From Bradyrhizobium lablabi (GTDB lineage Bacteria; Pseudomonadota; Alphaproteobacteria; Rhizobiales; Xanthobacteraceae): a stretch of DNA of 64,000 nucleotides. Both the position numbers and the translations under genes were made by a program. Below are positions 38,527-46,626 of this stretch, piece after piece. Below the pieces are notes generated by a model. It worked only from the letters and a program-made list of their open reading frames with translations. It did no database searches and was not told the DNA's origin. Position 1 is the stretch's first letter. Every line of letters begins with the position of its first letter. Location: assembly GCF_018131005.1 (NCBI RefSeq), contig NZ_JAFCJK010000003.1, forward strand, positions 248,001 through 312,000. The letters run 5' to 3'.

Positions 38527-38803
38527 TCCCTTGCTTTCCGCTGTCGAAGGCCGGCGCAATTCCAGCACCGGCCTGTTTTCTTCCGACCTGCTGCCGGACC
38601 TCACCACTACCAGCCTGGCGGCCGGTTTCCGTTACCAACATGCCGTTGAGGACATGCTTTTGCGGAATGCTGAAGTCCAGTATGTTTGGCGATATGCCGC
38701 TCGACAATCGCACGGTAGTCCAAATTGCGGCGCAAACCGCCGTCACGAGCATCATCAGGCCGTTTCAGACGCTGTCTCAGGCATACGACTTAATGTTTCG
38801 TCG
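38527..38803. other. Divergent promoter region ilvE / marR-like
   Basis: No gene is supported here. It should hold promoters for ilvE (leftward) and the MarR-OmpR-kinase operon (rightward). The right end leads into the repeated TGACAGTCAG element at 38804. Confidence 0.4.
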
Positions 38804-38854
38804 TGACAGTCAGTTTTGTAACATTGAACCCAAGATACGTCAATATGACTGACA
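38804..38854 (+). promoter_or_regulatory. Two half-sites in front of the marR-like gene
   Basis: TGACAGTCAG (38804-38813) and ATGACTGACA (38845-38854) lie 41 bases apart centre to centre, about four helical turns. They are the same two elements found side by side upstream of hisS. The second overlaps a possible start codon of the regulator itself, which suggests autoregulation. Confidence 0.5.
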
Positions 38855-39396
38855 TAAATTTCTCGAACATGGCTGCCAAGCCCGATTCGCAGGGAAGCGA
38901 CCATCCGTCTCCCACCACCGGCGGGCGCGAATTGCGCTGGGATGTCATCGAACTCCTGTTCTTCGCCTACCGGGATTTTGTCGGCGACGCCGACCATGAA
39001 TTGGAAGCCTTCGGTTTCGGGCGCGCCCACCACCGGGTGATCCACTTCGTCACCCGCTATCCCGGGCTGAAGGTCGCCGACCTGCTCGACGTGCTGCGAA
39101 TCACCAAACAGTCGCTCGGGCGTGTGCTGAAACAGCTGCTCGACGAAGGCTACATCGTGCAGAAGACCGGTAACAACGATCGCCGGCAGCGCCTGCTCTA
39201 CGCCACGCCCAAGGGCGAGGCGCTGGTGGCGAAGCTTGCAGGACTGCAAACTGACCGCATCAACCGCGCGGTAGCCGACATCGATCCGGCCGGCGTCGAG
39301 ACCGTGCGCCAGTTCTTGCGCGCCATGATCGACCGCGACGATCCCGACAAGGTGCTCGAGACAATCTTCGGCGGCGGCAGAAAGACGAGGGAGTGA
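38845..39396 (+). CDS. MarR family transcriptional regulator (PetP-like)
   Basis: 183 residues from the ATG at 38845; the ATG at 38869 (MAAKPDSQGS) is an alternative that would leave the second half-site outside the coding part. The winged helix-turn-helix is HRVIHFVTRYPGLKVADLLD with LRITKQSLGRVLKQLLDEGY and the wing QKTGNNDRRQRLLYATPKGE. It overlaps the next gene, an OmpR-type response regulator, by GTGA. The MarR + OmpR order matches petP-petR of Rhodobacter capsulatus, which affects cytochrome bc1 and c2 levels; equivalence is inferred from order and family only. Confidence 0.88.
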   Translation: MTDINFSNMAAKPDSQGSDHPSPTTGGRELRWDVIELLFFAYRDFVGDADHELEAFGFGRAHHRVIHFVTRYPGLKVADLLDVLRITKQSLGRVLKQLLDEGYIVQKTGNNDRRQRLLYATPKGEALVAKLAGLQTDRINRAVADIDPAGVETVRQFLRAMIDRDDPDKVLETIFGGGRKTRE

Positions 39397-40121
39397 CCGT
39401 GGCGCAGGTTGCAACCATGGTGCGACCGCCGCTCCAGCCGGCCGACGATGCACCGCATCTGCTCCTGGTCGACGACGATCGCCGCATCCGCGACCTGTTG
39501 TCGCGCTTTCTCTCCAGCGAGGGTTATCGCGTCACGACGGCGATGAGCGCCAGCGACGCCCGCAGCAAGCTGCAGGGGCTGCATTTCGATCTCCTCATCC
39601 TCGACGTGATGATGCCCGGCGAGAACGGCTTCGATCTCGCCCGCTTCATCCGCACCTCCTCCTCGGTGCCGATCATCATGCTGACGGCACGCCATGAGGC
39701 GGAGGCCCGCATCGAGGGCCTGCAGATCGGCGCCGACGATTACGTCGCAAAGCCGTTCGAGCCGCGCGAGCTGGTCCTGCGCATCGGCAACATCCTCAAG
39801 CGCACCGCTCCGCCGCAGGTCACGGCCGTCGAGCAGATCGCATTCGGTCCCTACATCTTCCATCTCGAACGCAGCGAGCTGCGCCAGGGCGAGGAGATCG
39901 TCCACCTCACCGACCGTGAGCGCGAGATGCTGCGCATCCTCGCGAGCACCCCCGGCGAGACCGTGCCACGGGCAGCACTGACCAGCGGCGGCACCGTCAA
40001 CGAGCGCGCCGTCGACGTGCAGATCAACCGGCTGCGGCGCAAGATCGAGCGCGATCCCGCCAATCCGTTGTTCCTGCAGGCCGTGCGCGGCATCGGCTAT
40101 CGGCTGGTAGCCGCGCCTTAA
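39393..40121 (+). CDS. OmpR family response regulator (PetR-like)
   Basis: 242 residues. Receiver domain (residues about 22-140): acidic pocket LLLVDDDRRIRD, phosphorylated Asp in LLILDVMMPGENGFDLARF, Thr in IIMLTARHE, Lys in DDYVAKPFEPREL. C-terminal OmpR/PhoB winged helix: LTDREREMLRILASTPGETV, DVQINRLRRKIERDPANPLF, VRGIGYRLVA. The GTG start at 39393 overlaps the MarR stop. A histidine kinase follows nine bases after its stop, which presumably phosphorylates it. Resembles PetR by context. Receiver and effector are both intact, so it should work as a phosphorylation-controlled DNA-binding protein. Confidence 0.93.
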   Translation: MTVAQVATMVRPPLQPADDAPHLLLVDDDRRIRDLLSRFLSSEGYRVTTAMSASDARSKLQGLHFDLLILDVMMPGENGFDLARFIRTSSSVPIIMLTARHEAEARIEGLQIGADDYVAKPFEPRELVLRIGNILKRTAPPQVTAVEQIAFGPYIFHLERSELRQGEEIVHLTDREREMLRILASTPGETVPRAALTSGGTVNERAVDVQINRLRRKIERDPANPLFLQAVRGIGYRLVAAP

Positions 40122-40130
40122 GTCGCCGTC

Positions 40131-41516
40131 ATGAGCACGCTTGACACCGGCCTGACCCTGATCCGCAACGCCTCGCGCCGCGTCTCGCGAGCGAATGGCC
40201 GGATGGGCAACGCGTTCAAGGGCTGGATGCCGACCGGCCTCTATGCTCGCGCGCTTCTGATCATGATCGTGCCGATGGTCATTCTGCAGACTGTGGTCGC
40301 CTTCGTGTTCATGGAGCGGCACTGGAACACGGTGACGCGGCGCCTCTCGGCCGCGGTGGTTCAGGACATCGCCGCGCTGATCGACGTCTACAAGAGCTAC
40401 CCGCAGGACAAGGACCGCGCGCAGCTCCGCCGCATCGGCCAGCGGCTGCAGCTCGTGGTCGACTTCCTCCCCATGGGCGACATGCCGCCGCCCGGTCCGA
40501 AACCGTTCTTCTCTCTGCTCGACCAGGCGCTGTCGGTGCAGCTCGGCCGCCAGATCAACCGTCCGTTCTGGATCGACACCGTCGGCAAATCCAATCTGGT
40601 CGAGATCCGAGTGCAGCTCGATGACGCCGTGATGCGGATCTTCGCCCAGCGCAGCGCTGCCTACGCCTCCAATTCGGAGATCTTCATCTTCTGGATGCTC
40701 GGCACCTCGACGATCCTTCTGATCGTCGCCGTACTGTTCCTGCGCAACCAGATCAAGCCGATCCTGAGACTCGCCGACGCCGCGGAGAGCTTCGGCAAGG
40801 GCCGTGAGGCGCCCAACTTCCGGCCGCGCGGCGCCCGCGAGGTGCGGCGGGCGGCGCAGGCGTTTTTGGAGATGAAGGCGCGCGTCGAGCGCTCGATCGA
40901 GCAGCGCACCGCGATGCTCGCTGGCGTCTCGCATGACCTGCGCACCATCCTGACCCGCTTCAAGCTCGAGCTGGCCCTGCTTGGCGAAGGTCCCGAGATC
41001 GACGCGATGCGCAAGGACGTCGACGAGATGTCGATGATGCTGGAGGACTATCTCGCCTTCGCGCGTGGTGATTCCGGTGAAATCGCGCAGCCGACCGACA
41101 TGGCGAAGGCGCTGGAGGAATTGAGCAACGACGCCGAACGTCACGGCCATACCCCCACGGTGACGTTCCACGGCCTGCCCGTCGTCACCGTAAAGCCGGC
41201 CTCGTTCAAGCGCTGTCTCGCCAATCTCGTCTCCAACGCAGCGCGCCACGCCAACTCGATCTCCATCACCGGTCATCGCGACCACCGTTATCTCACCGTG
41301 ACCGTCGACGACGACGGGCCGGGCATTCCGGTCGAGATGCGCGAGGAAGTTTTCAAGCCCTTCCTTCGGCTCGATGATGCACGCAATCAAGATGAGGGCG
41401 GCACGGGGCTCGGGCTTGCGATCGCCCGCGACATCGCCCGCTCGCATGGCGGCGACATCACGCTCGGCGATAGTCCGATGGGTGGCTTGCGGGCGGCGGT
41501 ACGAGTGCCGGTGTGA
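40131..41516 (+). CDS. Membrane sensor histidine kinase
   Basis: 461 residues, EnvZ-like. Two transmembrane helices (around 38-60 and 183-205) flank a periplasmic domain of about 120 residues; a HAMP linker follows (QIKPILRLADAAESFGKG). The H-box is MLAGVSHDLRTILTRFKLEL with the phosphorylated His; the usual Pro after Thr is Ile (TIL instead of TPL), which may alter phosphatase or kinase balance. ATP-binding motifs are NLVSNAARHA (N-box), VDDDGPGIP (G1) and GGTGLGLAIARDIA (G2). It ends the MarR-OmpR-kinase operon. The signal is unknown. Confidence 0.92.
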   Translation: MSTLDTGLTLIRNASRRVSRANGRMGNAFKGWMPTGLYARALLIMIVPMVILQTVVAFVFMERHWNTVTRRLSAAVVQDIAALIDVYKSYPQDKDRAQLRRIGQRLQLVVDFLPMGDMPPPGPKPFFSLLDQALSVQLGRQINRPFWIDTVGKSNLVEIRVQLDDAVMRIFAQRSAAYASNSEIFIFWMLGTSTILLIVAVLFLRNQIKPILRLADAAESFGKGREAPNFRPRGAREVRRAAQAFLEMKARVERSIEQRTAMLAGVSHDLRTILTRFKLELALLGEGPEIDAMRKDVDEMSMMLEDYLAFARGDSGEIAQPTDMAKALEELSNDAERHGHTPTVTFHGLPVVTVKPASFKRCLANLVSNAARHANSISITGHRDHRYLTVTVDDDGPGIPVEMREEVFKPFLRLDDARNQDEGGTGLGLAIARDIARSHGGDITLGDSPMGGLRAAVRVPV

Positions 41517-41548
41517 CTCTCCCTCTCTCCGCTCGTGCGGGAGGAAGC

Positions 41549-42085
41549 CTACTTCTGCAGCTTGGGGATCAATCCCTTCAGCTTTTCCATGTCCTTGACG
41601 TTCATCTTCATGCCGCCGGACATGATGATGTCGCCGGGCTTCTGGTCGCTCTTGCAGGCGCCGAGCCACTTCGCCTCGATGGTCGTTGTGGTGTCGCGCC
41701 GCGCGCCGGACGCGCCGCCCTCGGAATGCGAGGTGGTCTTGACCGTATAGGCGGAGTTGAAGTCGCCGGTGATCTCGGCATGCGAGGTCACCGTGACGCC
41801 GGCCGCGCCGCAGACACTGTCGCTGACATAGCCGGTCGCAGTCTTCTGGATGTCCTGCTTGGAACAGACTTCCTTCGCCATCGGCGAGGCCGCCGTGCTC
41901 ATCTCCTTGTCGGTGGTCTCGTCGGTGCAATGCTGCATGGTCATTTCCGGCATCGACGAGCCGGTCCTGACCATCTTCATCTCCCATAGGCCCGCCTTGC
42001 GGAGCGGAAGGTCGACCGCGCCGGCGGCGGTGGCCGACAGCAGTAGGCAAGCAGCCGAACCAAGCAACGCAAGCTGCCGCGTCAT
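41549..42085 (-). CDS. Exported DUF3617 domain protein
   Basis: 178 residues with a signal peptide (MTRQLALLGSAACLLLSATAAGA). The mature part fits DUF3617: LRKAGLWEMKMVRTGSSMPE, MTMQHCTDETTD, a conserved pair of cysteines, and SEGGASGARRDTTTTIEAKW. This family of periplasmic proteins has no known role. It converges with the histidine kinase gene and follows another small exported protein on the same strand after 43 bases, so the two may be co-transcribed. Confidence 0.82.
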   Translation of the reverse strand: MTRQLALLGSAACLLLSATAAGAVDLPLRKAGLWEMKMVRTGSSMPEMTMQHCTDETTDKEMSTAASPMAKEVCSKQDIQKTATGYVSDSVCGAAGVTVTSHAEITGDFNSAYTVKTTSHSEGGASGARRDTTTTIEAKWLGACKSDQKPGDIIMSGGMKMNVKDMEKLKGLIPKLQK

Positions 42086-42128
42086 GCGAGGGCTCCCGGC
42101 TAATCTGTCGTAGGCGTCGAAAGTACTG

Positions 42129-42419
42129 TCAGTAGAGCGTCTGCAGCGGCCGTTGGGCTGCGCCGTAGGGCACCCAGCGGCAGGCGAATGAGAGGTAACC
42201 GCCCGGATAGAGCTGAACCGCCAGGAATTTCACCACCTTGCCATAGGCGGCGCAATGATCGACGGCGAGCTGGCGCGCATCGGTCTGGGTCGCCAGCGAG
42301 TAGGCGATGATGCCTCCGGTGTCATTGCCTTTGAACGGCGGCACCCAATCGGCCCGCGCCGGCGCAACGGACAGTATTCCGCAGACGGCAACCAGGCACG
42401 CAGCCAATTTCCTTCGCAT
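42129..42419 (-). CDS. Small exported hypothetical protein
   Basis: 96 residues from the ATG at 42419, with a signal peptide (MRRKLAACLVAVCGILSVAPARA) and a short mature domain starting DWVPPFKGNDTGGIIAYSLA, with two cysteines (DHCAAYG and SFACRWV) likely forming a disulfide. GGAG lies seven bases before the chosen start; ATGs at 42431 and 42449 are alternatives. I do not recognise the family. It lies upstream of the DUF3617 gene and is divergent from another exported hypothetical protein, so the 42420-42585 interval holds two promoters. Confidence 0.6.
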   Translation of the reverse strand: MRRKLAACLVAVCGILSVAPARADWVPPFKGNDTGGIIAYSLATQTDARQLAVDHCAAYGKVVKFLAVQLYPGGYLSFACRWVPYGAAQRPLQTLY

Positions 42420-42585
42420 CGCAGACTCCATTTCGCCTAGACTAAACATAAAGGGCGTCGACGGCCGTGAAAAGCGTGAGCCGGCGGCTGGAAGTGGAGT
42501 TCTTTGCAGGTGTTGCCGCGCTGCACTTGACCTTGCCGGGGCTTCGCGGCACCGTCTGGCGCATTCGACTATCGGGTGGATTCCC

Positions 42586-43050
42586 ATGCGCAAGCTGTTC
42601 ATTTTCCCCAGGACGCTCGGCCTCGGTGCCGCAGTCGTGCTCGGCCTGCTGGCATTCGGGGAGACCGCCCAGGCCGCCAATCCGTTCGAACTGAATTTCT
42701 GGCTGTCGGGTCCGCGCTATGACGGCCTGGTGGCCGAGTGCGAGAAGGCGTTGCCGACCATCACCTCGCAGTTCCAGGAGAAGGAAAGCGGCTTCTGGAA
42801 TTCTCCGCTGGTCATCACCGGCTATAGTCGGATCCATGAGATCGCATTCCGTCCCTGGCAGTCGGACAATATTCCGCGGCGTTATTGCGTGGCCGAGGCG
42901 ATGCTGAGCGACGGCAAGGCGCGCTCGGTGCATTACTCGATCCTCGAGGACGGCGGCTTCTCCGGTTTCGGCCAGGGGGTCGAGTGGTGCGTCACAGGTC
43001 TCGACCGCAACTGGGCCTACAACCCATCATGCAGAGCCGCGCGGCCCTGA
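42586..43050 (+). CDS. Exported hypothetical protein
   Basis: 154 residues with a signal peptide (MRKLFIFPRTLGLGAAVVLG, cleavage near AQAA around residue 30). The mature part has four cysteines (AECEKALP, RRYCVAEA, VEWCVTGL, PSCRAARP), consistent with two disulfides, and begins NPFELNFWLSGPRYDGLVAE. No family is recognised. The ATG at 42586 marks the start of the signal; the frame is open back to 42307 but that part overlaps the divergent gene. RNase T2 follows after 117 bases in the same direction. Confidence 0.65.
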   Translation: MRKLFIFPRTLGLGAAVVLGLLAFGETAQAANPFELNFWLSGPRYDGLVAECEKALPTITSQFQEKESGFWNSPLVITGYSRIHEIAFRPWQSDNIPRRYCVAEAMLSDGKARSVHYSILEDGGFSGFGQGVEWCVTGLDRNWAYNPSCRAARP

Positions 43051-43167
43051 CCTTCTGCTGAAGCGAGCGACGCCTCACGGCTCACCCTATTTTGGGCCGA
43101 CGCGTTTTGTTCTTGAAATGTTCCGGTTCCCTGCTAGGCTTGGCGAGGTCGAGTAAGGGAGCGTTTA

Positions 43168-43857
43168 ATGCCGCGATTGGTCACCATTTCCCGATATTTG
43201 ATGTCGATTGCCGCCTTGGTCCTGCTTGGCGCAGGCGGGGCGTCGGCACAGGACCGGCGGCAGAACACGCCGGGCGAGTTCGACTTCTATGTGCTGTCGT
43301 TGTCCTGGTCGCCTTCCTTTTGCGAGACAGCGAGCGAACGCGGCAATAACGGCCGCGGCACGCAGGTCCAGTGTGGCGGGCGGCCGTACGCCTTCGTGGT
43401 GCACGGCCTGTGGCCACAATATGAACGCGGCTTCCCGGAATATTGCCAACGGCCCTCGCCGCGGCTGGACCGCAACATCGTGTCCTCGATGCTGGACCTG
43501 ATGCCGGCTCGGGGGTTGATCTTCAACGAATGGGACAAGCACGGCACCTGCTCCGGTCTGGGTGCGCGGGCCTATTTCGAGAGCATTCGCAGAGCCCGCG
43601 CCGCGGTCAAAATCCCCGAGGAATTCCTGCAATTGTCGGAGCCGAAGACGATCGCGCCTGAGGAGCTGGAGAATGCCTTCATCAAGGCCAATCCGGGGTT
43701 GAGCAATTCGGCGATATCGGTGACCTGCGACAGCAGACGTCTCAGCGAGGTGCGGATCTGTCTCAGCAAGGACCTGCAATTCCGCTCCTGCGAGGAGATC
43801 GACCGTCGCGCCTGCCGCCGCGAACAGGTGCTGATGCCGCCGATTCGCGGCGGCTAG
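43168..43857 (+). CDS. Ribonuclease T2 family protein
   Basis: A 229-residue secreted or periplasmic RNase. Signal peptide MPRLVTISRYLMSIAALVLL ends near ASAQ. Both conserved active-site segments are present: CAS I, AFVVHGLWPQYERG (catalytic His), and CAS II, FNEWDKHGTCSGL (catalytic Glu, Lys, His). Six or more cysteines suggest several disulfides. It cuts single-stranded RNA to 3'-nucleotides, probably for scavenging. Its stop is followed within two bases by a palindromic repeat that is also found right after moaD. Confidence 0.93.
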   Translation: MPRLVTISRYLMSIAALVLLGAGGASAQDRRQNTPGEFDFYVLSLSWSPSFCETASERGNNGRGTQVQCGGRPYAFVVHGLWPQYERGFPEYCQRPSPRLDRNIVSSMLDLMPARGLIFNEWDKHGTCSGLGARAYFESIRRARAAVKIPEEFLQLSEPKTIAPEELENAFIKANPGLSNSAISVTCDSRRLSEVRICLSKDLQFRSCEEIDRRACRREQVLMPPIRGG

Positions 43858-43858
43858 A

Positions 43859-43980
43859 GCATGATCCGGAAAAGTGCGTTGCAGTTTTCCCTCGCGACAA
43901 ACGCGTAGCGTTTGCGCGGAGATCACGCTCAAGCAAGGACATGAGATCATGATGCGATTCGATCTAATCGCATGATGATC
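43859..43980. repeat. Palindromic intergenic repeat, copy A
   Basis: It begins GCATGATCCGGAAAAGTGCG right after the RNase T2 stop, as does the copy after moaD at 49661. Later it has a near-palindrome ATCATGATGCGATT / AATCGCATGATGAT (43946-43979). Here the right arm of the first hairpin is lost, so this copy is partly decayed. Confidence 0.6.
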
Positions 43981-44097
43981 CAGGAGCCGCTTTCCTTCAT
44001 TGCAAAGACGTGTCGGTGCGAAGACCGCGCCCCCTCATCCCAACGAGCCATGCCGGAGACGTCGCTGCGCGCGCAATGACGTGGTAACTGCTATCTC

Positions 44098-44958
44098 ATG
44101 AATTATCGTCACGCCTTTCACGCCGGCGGTTTCGCCGACGTCATCAAGCATATCGTGCTCGTGCGCATGCTCACCTATCTGCAGGAGAAGCAGGCGCCGT
44201 TTCGCGTCATCGACACCCATGCCGGCGCCGGGCTCTACGACTTGACATCGAGCGAGGCGCAGCGCGGCGGCGAATGGCTGACCGGCATTGCACGGCTGAT
44301 GCAGGCGCGCTTCTCAGACAAAGCGCTGCCGCTGGTCACGTCCTATCTCGACATTATCAGAGCGTTCAATCCCGGCGGCGGCCTCAGGGCCTATCCCGGC
44401 TCGCCGTTGATCGCGCGCGCTCTCCTGCGGCCGCAGGATCGGCTTACCGCCTGCGAGGTCGAGCCAGCCGCACGCAAGCACTTGATCGATGCGCTGCGTC
44501 GCGACGCGCAGGCGCGCGTCGTCGATCTTGACGGATGGACCGCGTTGCCGGCCTTCGTGCCGCCGAACGAGCGACGTGGCCTCGTGCTGATCGATCCGCC
44601 GTTCGAGGCCAAGGACGAGTTCGAGCGTCTGGCCGACGGTTTTGCGAGCGCATTCGAAAAATGGCCAACCGGCGCTTACCTGATGTGGTACCCCGTAAAA
44701 TCACGGCGTACCACCGACGAGTTAGCCCGCAAGGTTGTTGCTGGGGCTGCGAACAGCAAACCGCCCGGCAAGTGCTTGCGTTTGGAATTCAGTGTCGCCC
44801 CACAGGAAGCGGGCGGCGGGCTCGTTTCCACCGGGCTTTTGATCGTCAATCCGCCATGGAAGCTGGCAGGCGAGTTGAAGATCGTCCTGCCCGAACTCGA
44901 GAAGCCGCTCGGCCAGGGTGGCGCCGCAAGGTTCAGACTCGAGATGCCGAAGCGGTAA
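44098..44958 (+). CDS. rlmJ: 23S rRNA (adenine(2030)-N6)-methyltransferase
   Basis: 286 residues. The very N-terminus MNYRHAFHAGGFADVIKHIV is the signature of RlmJ (YhiR). The AdoMet-binding part contains VIDTHAGAGLYDL, and the catalytic N6-adenine motif is IDPPFE (DPPF type) in LVLIDPPFEAKDEF. It methylates A2030 of 23S rRNA. Further family parts are FNPGGGLRAYPGSPLIARAL and YLMWYPVKSRR. It is a single gene; the annotated start coincides with the conserved N-terminus, so it is secure. Confidence 0.95.
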   Translation: MNYRHAFHAGGFADVIKHIVLVRMLTYLQEKQAPFRVIDTHAGAGLYDLTSSEAQRGGEWLTGIARLMQARFSDKALPLVTSYLDIIRAFNPGGGLRAYPGSPLIARALLRPQDRLTACEVEPAARKHLIDALRRDAQARVVDLDGWTALPAFVPPNERRGLVLIDPPFEAKDEFERLADGFASAFEKWPTGAYLMWYPVKSRRTTDELARKVVAGAANSKPPGKCLRLEFSVAPQEAGGGLVSTGLLIVNPPWKLAGELKIVLPELEKPLGQGGAARFRLEMPKR

Positions 44959-45218
44959 GCGTACCTCCCACTGAAAAGTGCGATTGAGGCGTAGGCAAGC
45001 CGCGCGGAACCGTATTATGCTCATCCTGTGATGACTGGCTTTACGTTCCGCTTCCGCGAATGGTTGCGGCGGAGTGACAAGGCCGAAATAAGATCCAGGC
45101 AGACCGGTGGCGTGAGCATCGGCCTGCTCAGGTGGCCAAGCTTCCGACAAGCGAATGTCGGTCAACTGCTACGCGGCGTGCGCGCAGCAGTGGAGCAATG
45201 CGGGGGAGGAGTTTCCCG

Positions 45219-45434
45219 ATGGCCATGACTGGGACGGTCAAATTCTTTAACGGAGAGCGGGGCTATGGCTTCATCAAGCCCGATGACGGCGGTCGCGATG
45301 TGTTCGTTCACATCACGGCCGTCGAACGGGCGGGATTGAAGGATTTGACTGAAGGACAGCGCATTACATTCGAGGTCGAACCGGACAAGAAGGGCAAAGG
45401 CCCCAAGGCGGTCAACCTGGTGGTTTCGTCGTGA
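45219..45434 (+). CDS. Cold-shock domain protein (CspA type)
   Basis: 71 residues, one cold-shock domain with both RNA-binding motifs: RNP1 (RGYGFIKPDD) and RNP2 (DVFVHITAVE). It should bind single-stranded RNA or DNA as an RNA chaperone. The ATG at 45219 (MAMTGTVKFFNGERGYGFIK) has a strong GGGGAGGAG site eight bases upstream. A long non-coding leader (from the rlmJ end to 45218) may carry cold-responsive structure, as in other csp genes; I did not identify a specific element. Confidence 0.95.
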   Translation: MAMTGTVKFFNGERGYGFIKPDDGGRDVFVHITAVERAGLKDLTEGQRITFEVEPDKKGKGPKAVNLVVSS

Positions 45435-45684
45435 GTGCCTGAGCCTGAATCGTGATGCGATTGGTTTGGACCGCATCATGAGATCGGACTCGGGGTAAGC
45501 GCGGAATGACGTTTTGCGTGTGAGTTGATTGCCGGGCGCGACGACGGCGCGTGCTCGCTGTGGATTGCCTGCATGATGTGGCCGCTGCTCTGGCGGACTC
45601 CACACGGTGGTGATTGCGCGACTTGCGGACCGTGGACTTTGCGACAGGCATTCCGGGCGGACGTCAGCGCATGCTCCATCGGAG
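45435..45684. other. Interval after the cold-shock gene
   Basis: No supported gene. It contains an imperfect palindrome near 45455-45482 (TGATGCGATT facing CCGCATCATGA) related to the second half of the repeat at 43859-43980, which may end the cold-shock transcript. The rest is unremarkable. Confidence 0.4.
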
Positions 45685-45716
45685 AAAAAATCCCGGCCGC
45701 GGGGTCGCGACCGGGA
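45685..45716 (-). terminator. Terminator of the outer-membrane protein gene
   Basis: TCCCGG (45691-45696) and CCGGGA (45711-45716) form the stem; on the minus strand a run of six T (45685-45690) follows. It lies 26 bases after the stop codon of the barrel protein. Confidence 0.7.
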
Positions 45717-45741
45717 GTCGGTGGTCGACGTTTTCTCGTTC

Positions 45742-46365
45742 TTAGAAGTGATAGTTGACGCCGGCGCGGATCAGGCTGAACGCGTAGCCGTTCGGTGCTC
45801 CCGTGACCACGAAGTTGCTGTTGGCGATATCGACGTAGAGGTATTCGATTTTGGCGCTCCAGTTCGGGGCAAAGCCCATTTCGGCGCCGCCGCCGACCGT
45901 CCACCCCGCATTGGTGTGCGATTCCGACAGGCCGAAGGTCTCGCCGCGCAGCTCGCCGAATGCGAGACCACCGGTCGCGTAGAACAGGACATTGTTGAAG
46001 GCATAGCCGGCGCGGCCGCGCACGGTGCCGAACCAGGGGTTGGAAAACTTCCACGGCGCGAAAGTGTCGTCGGCAGCCGTTGCCTGGATGTCGCCCTCGA
46101 TGCCGAACACCCACGGCCCGTTCTGGAAATTGTATCCGACCTGGACCCCGCCGGCGAAACCGGACGGCTTGGTCGGATTGTTGTCGACCGACCCCCAAGT
46201 GTAGCCAACATTCCCGCCGAGATACGGACCGGCCCAGCTATAGGCATTGAGCGGCTGGTAGACGGTGTAGGGCGCTTGCGAGCCATAATTGACGTCGGCC
46301 GAAGCCGCCGACGTGGTCCAGGCTCCGACGATCAAGCCCAGCACACGCAAAACCAACCGGGTCAT
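45742..46365 (-). CDS. Outer-membrane beta-barrel protein (Omp25/RopB-like)
   Basis: About 207 residues. Signal peptide MTRLVLRVLGLIVGAWTTSA ends near ASA-DV. The mature protein is an eight-strand porin-like barrel: WAGPYLGGNVGYTWG, GFAGGVQVGYNFQNGPWVFG, WFGTVRGRAGYAFNNVLFYA, AEMGFAPNWSAKIEYLYVD, ending in LIRAGVNYHF with a C-terminal Phe for outer-membrane insertion. This is the usual rhizobial Omp25-type surface protein. The ATG at 46365 has GGAGC seven bases upstream; an earlier start at 46416 would spoil the signal. A terminator lies downstream. Confidence 0.9.
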   Translation of the reverse strand: MTRLVLRVLGLIVGAWTTSAASADVNYGSQAPYTVYQPLNAYSWAGPYLGGNVGYTWGSVDNNPTKPSGFAGGVQVGYNFQNGPWVFGIEGDIQATAADDTFAPWKFSNPWFGTVRGRAGYAFNNVLFYATGGLAFGELRGETFGLSESHTNAGWTVGGGAEMGFAPNWSAKIEYLYVDIANSNFVVTGAPNGYAFSLIRAGVNYHF

Positions 46366-46626
46366 CGGTACGCTCCACCACGCAACTGCCGCGACCCGCC
46401 GGCGAAAGGCCGGCATGGTTACGGATATCCACTTTTTTCGTTGGGATTTATCGAGAGTTTTAAGTTAAGGGCCTGTTAAGGCGGGTTACCGCCCGCCCAT
46501 CAATCTTAACAATGCGTTGCGCTGCCTGGCGTGCGTTCCGTGTTCTGTAACCCCCTGCAATTGGGGCAGATTTCCCTGTGGCGGTGGTTCTGGCGCCGGC
46601 GCGCCCCAGCGCTTAATTTAGGCCAC

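Noticed and set aside
37268..38755. A 495-codon minus-strand frame over ilvE
   Set aside because: It is offset from the aminotransferase frame and has no family features; ilvE reads clearly in the other frame.
39198..42050. A 950-codon open frame on the minus strand
   Set aside because: It lies antisense to three well-recognised genes (MarR, OmpR regulator, histidine kinase). Its product is Arg/His/Asp-rich without any motif, the usual shadow of GC-biased codons.
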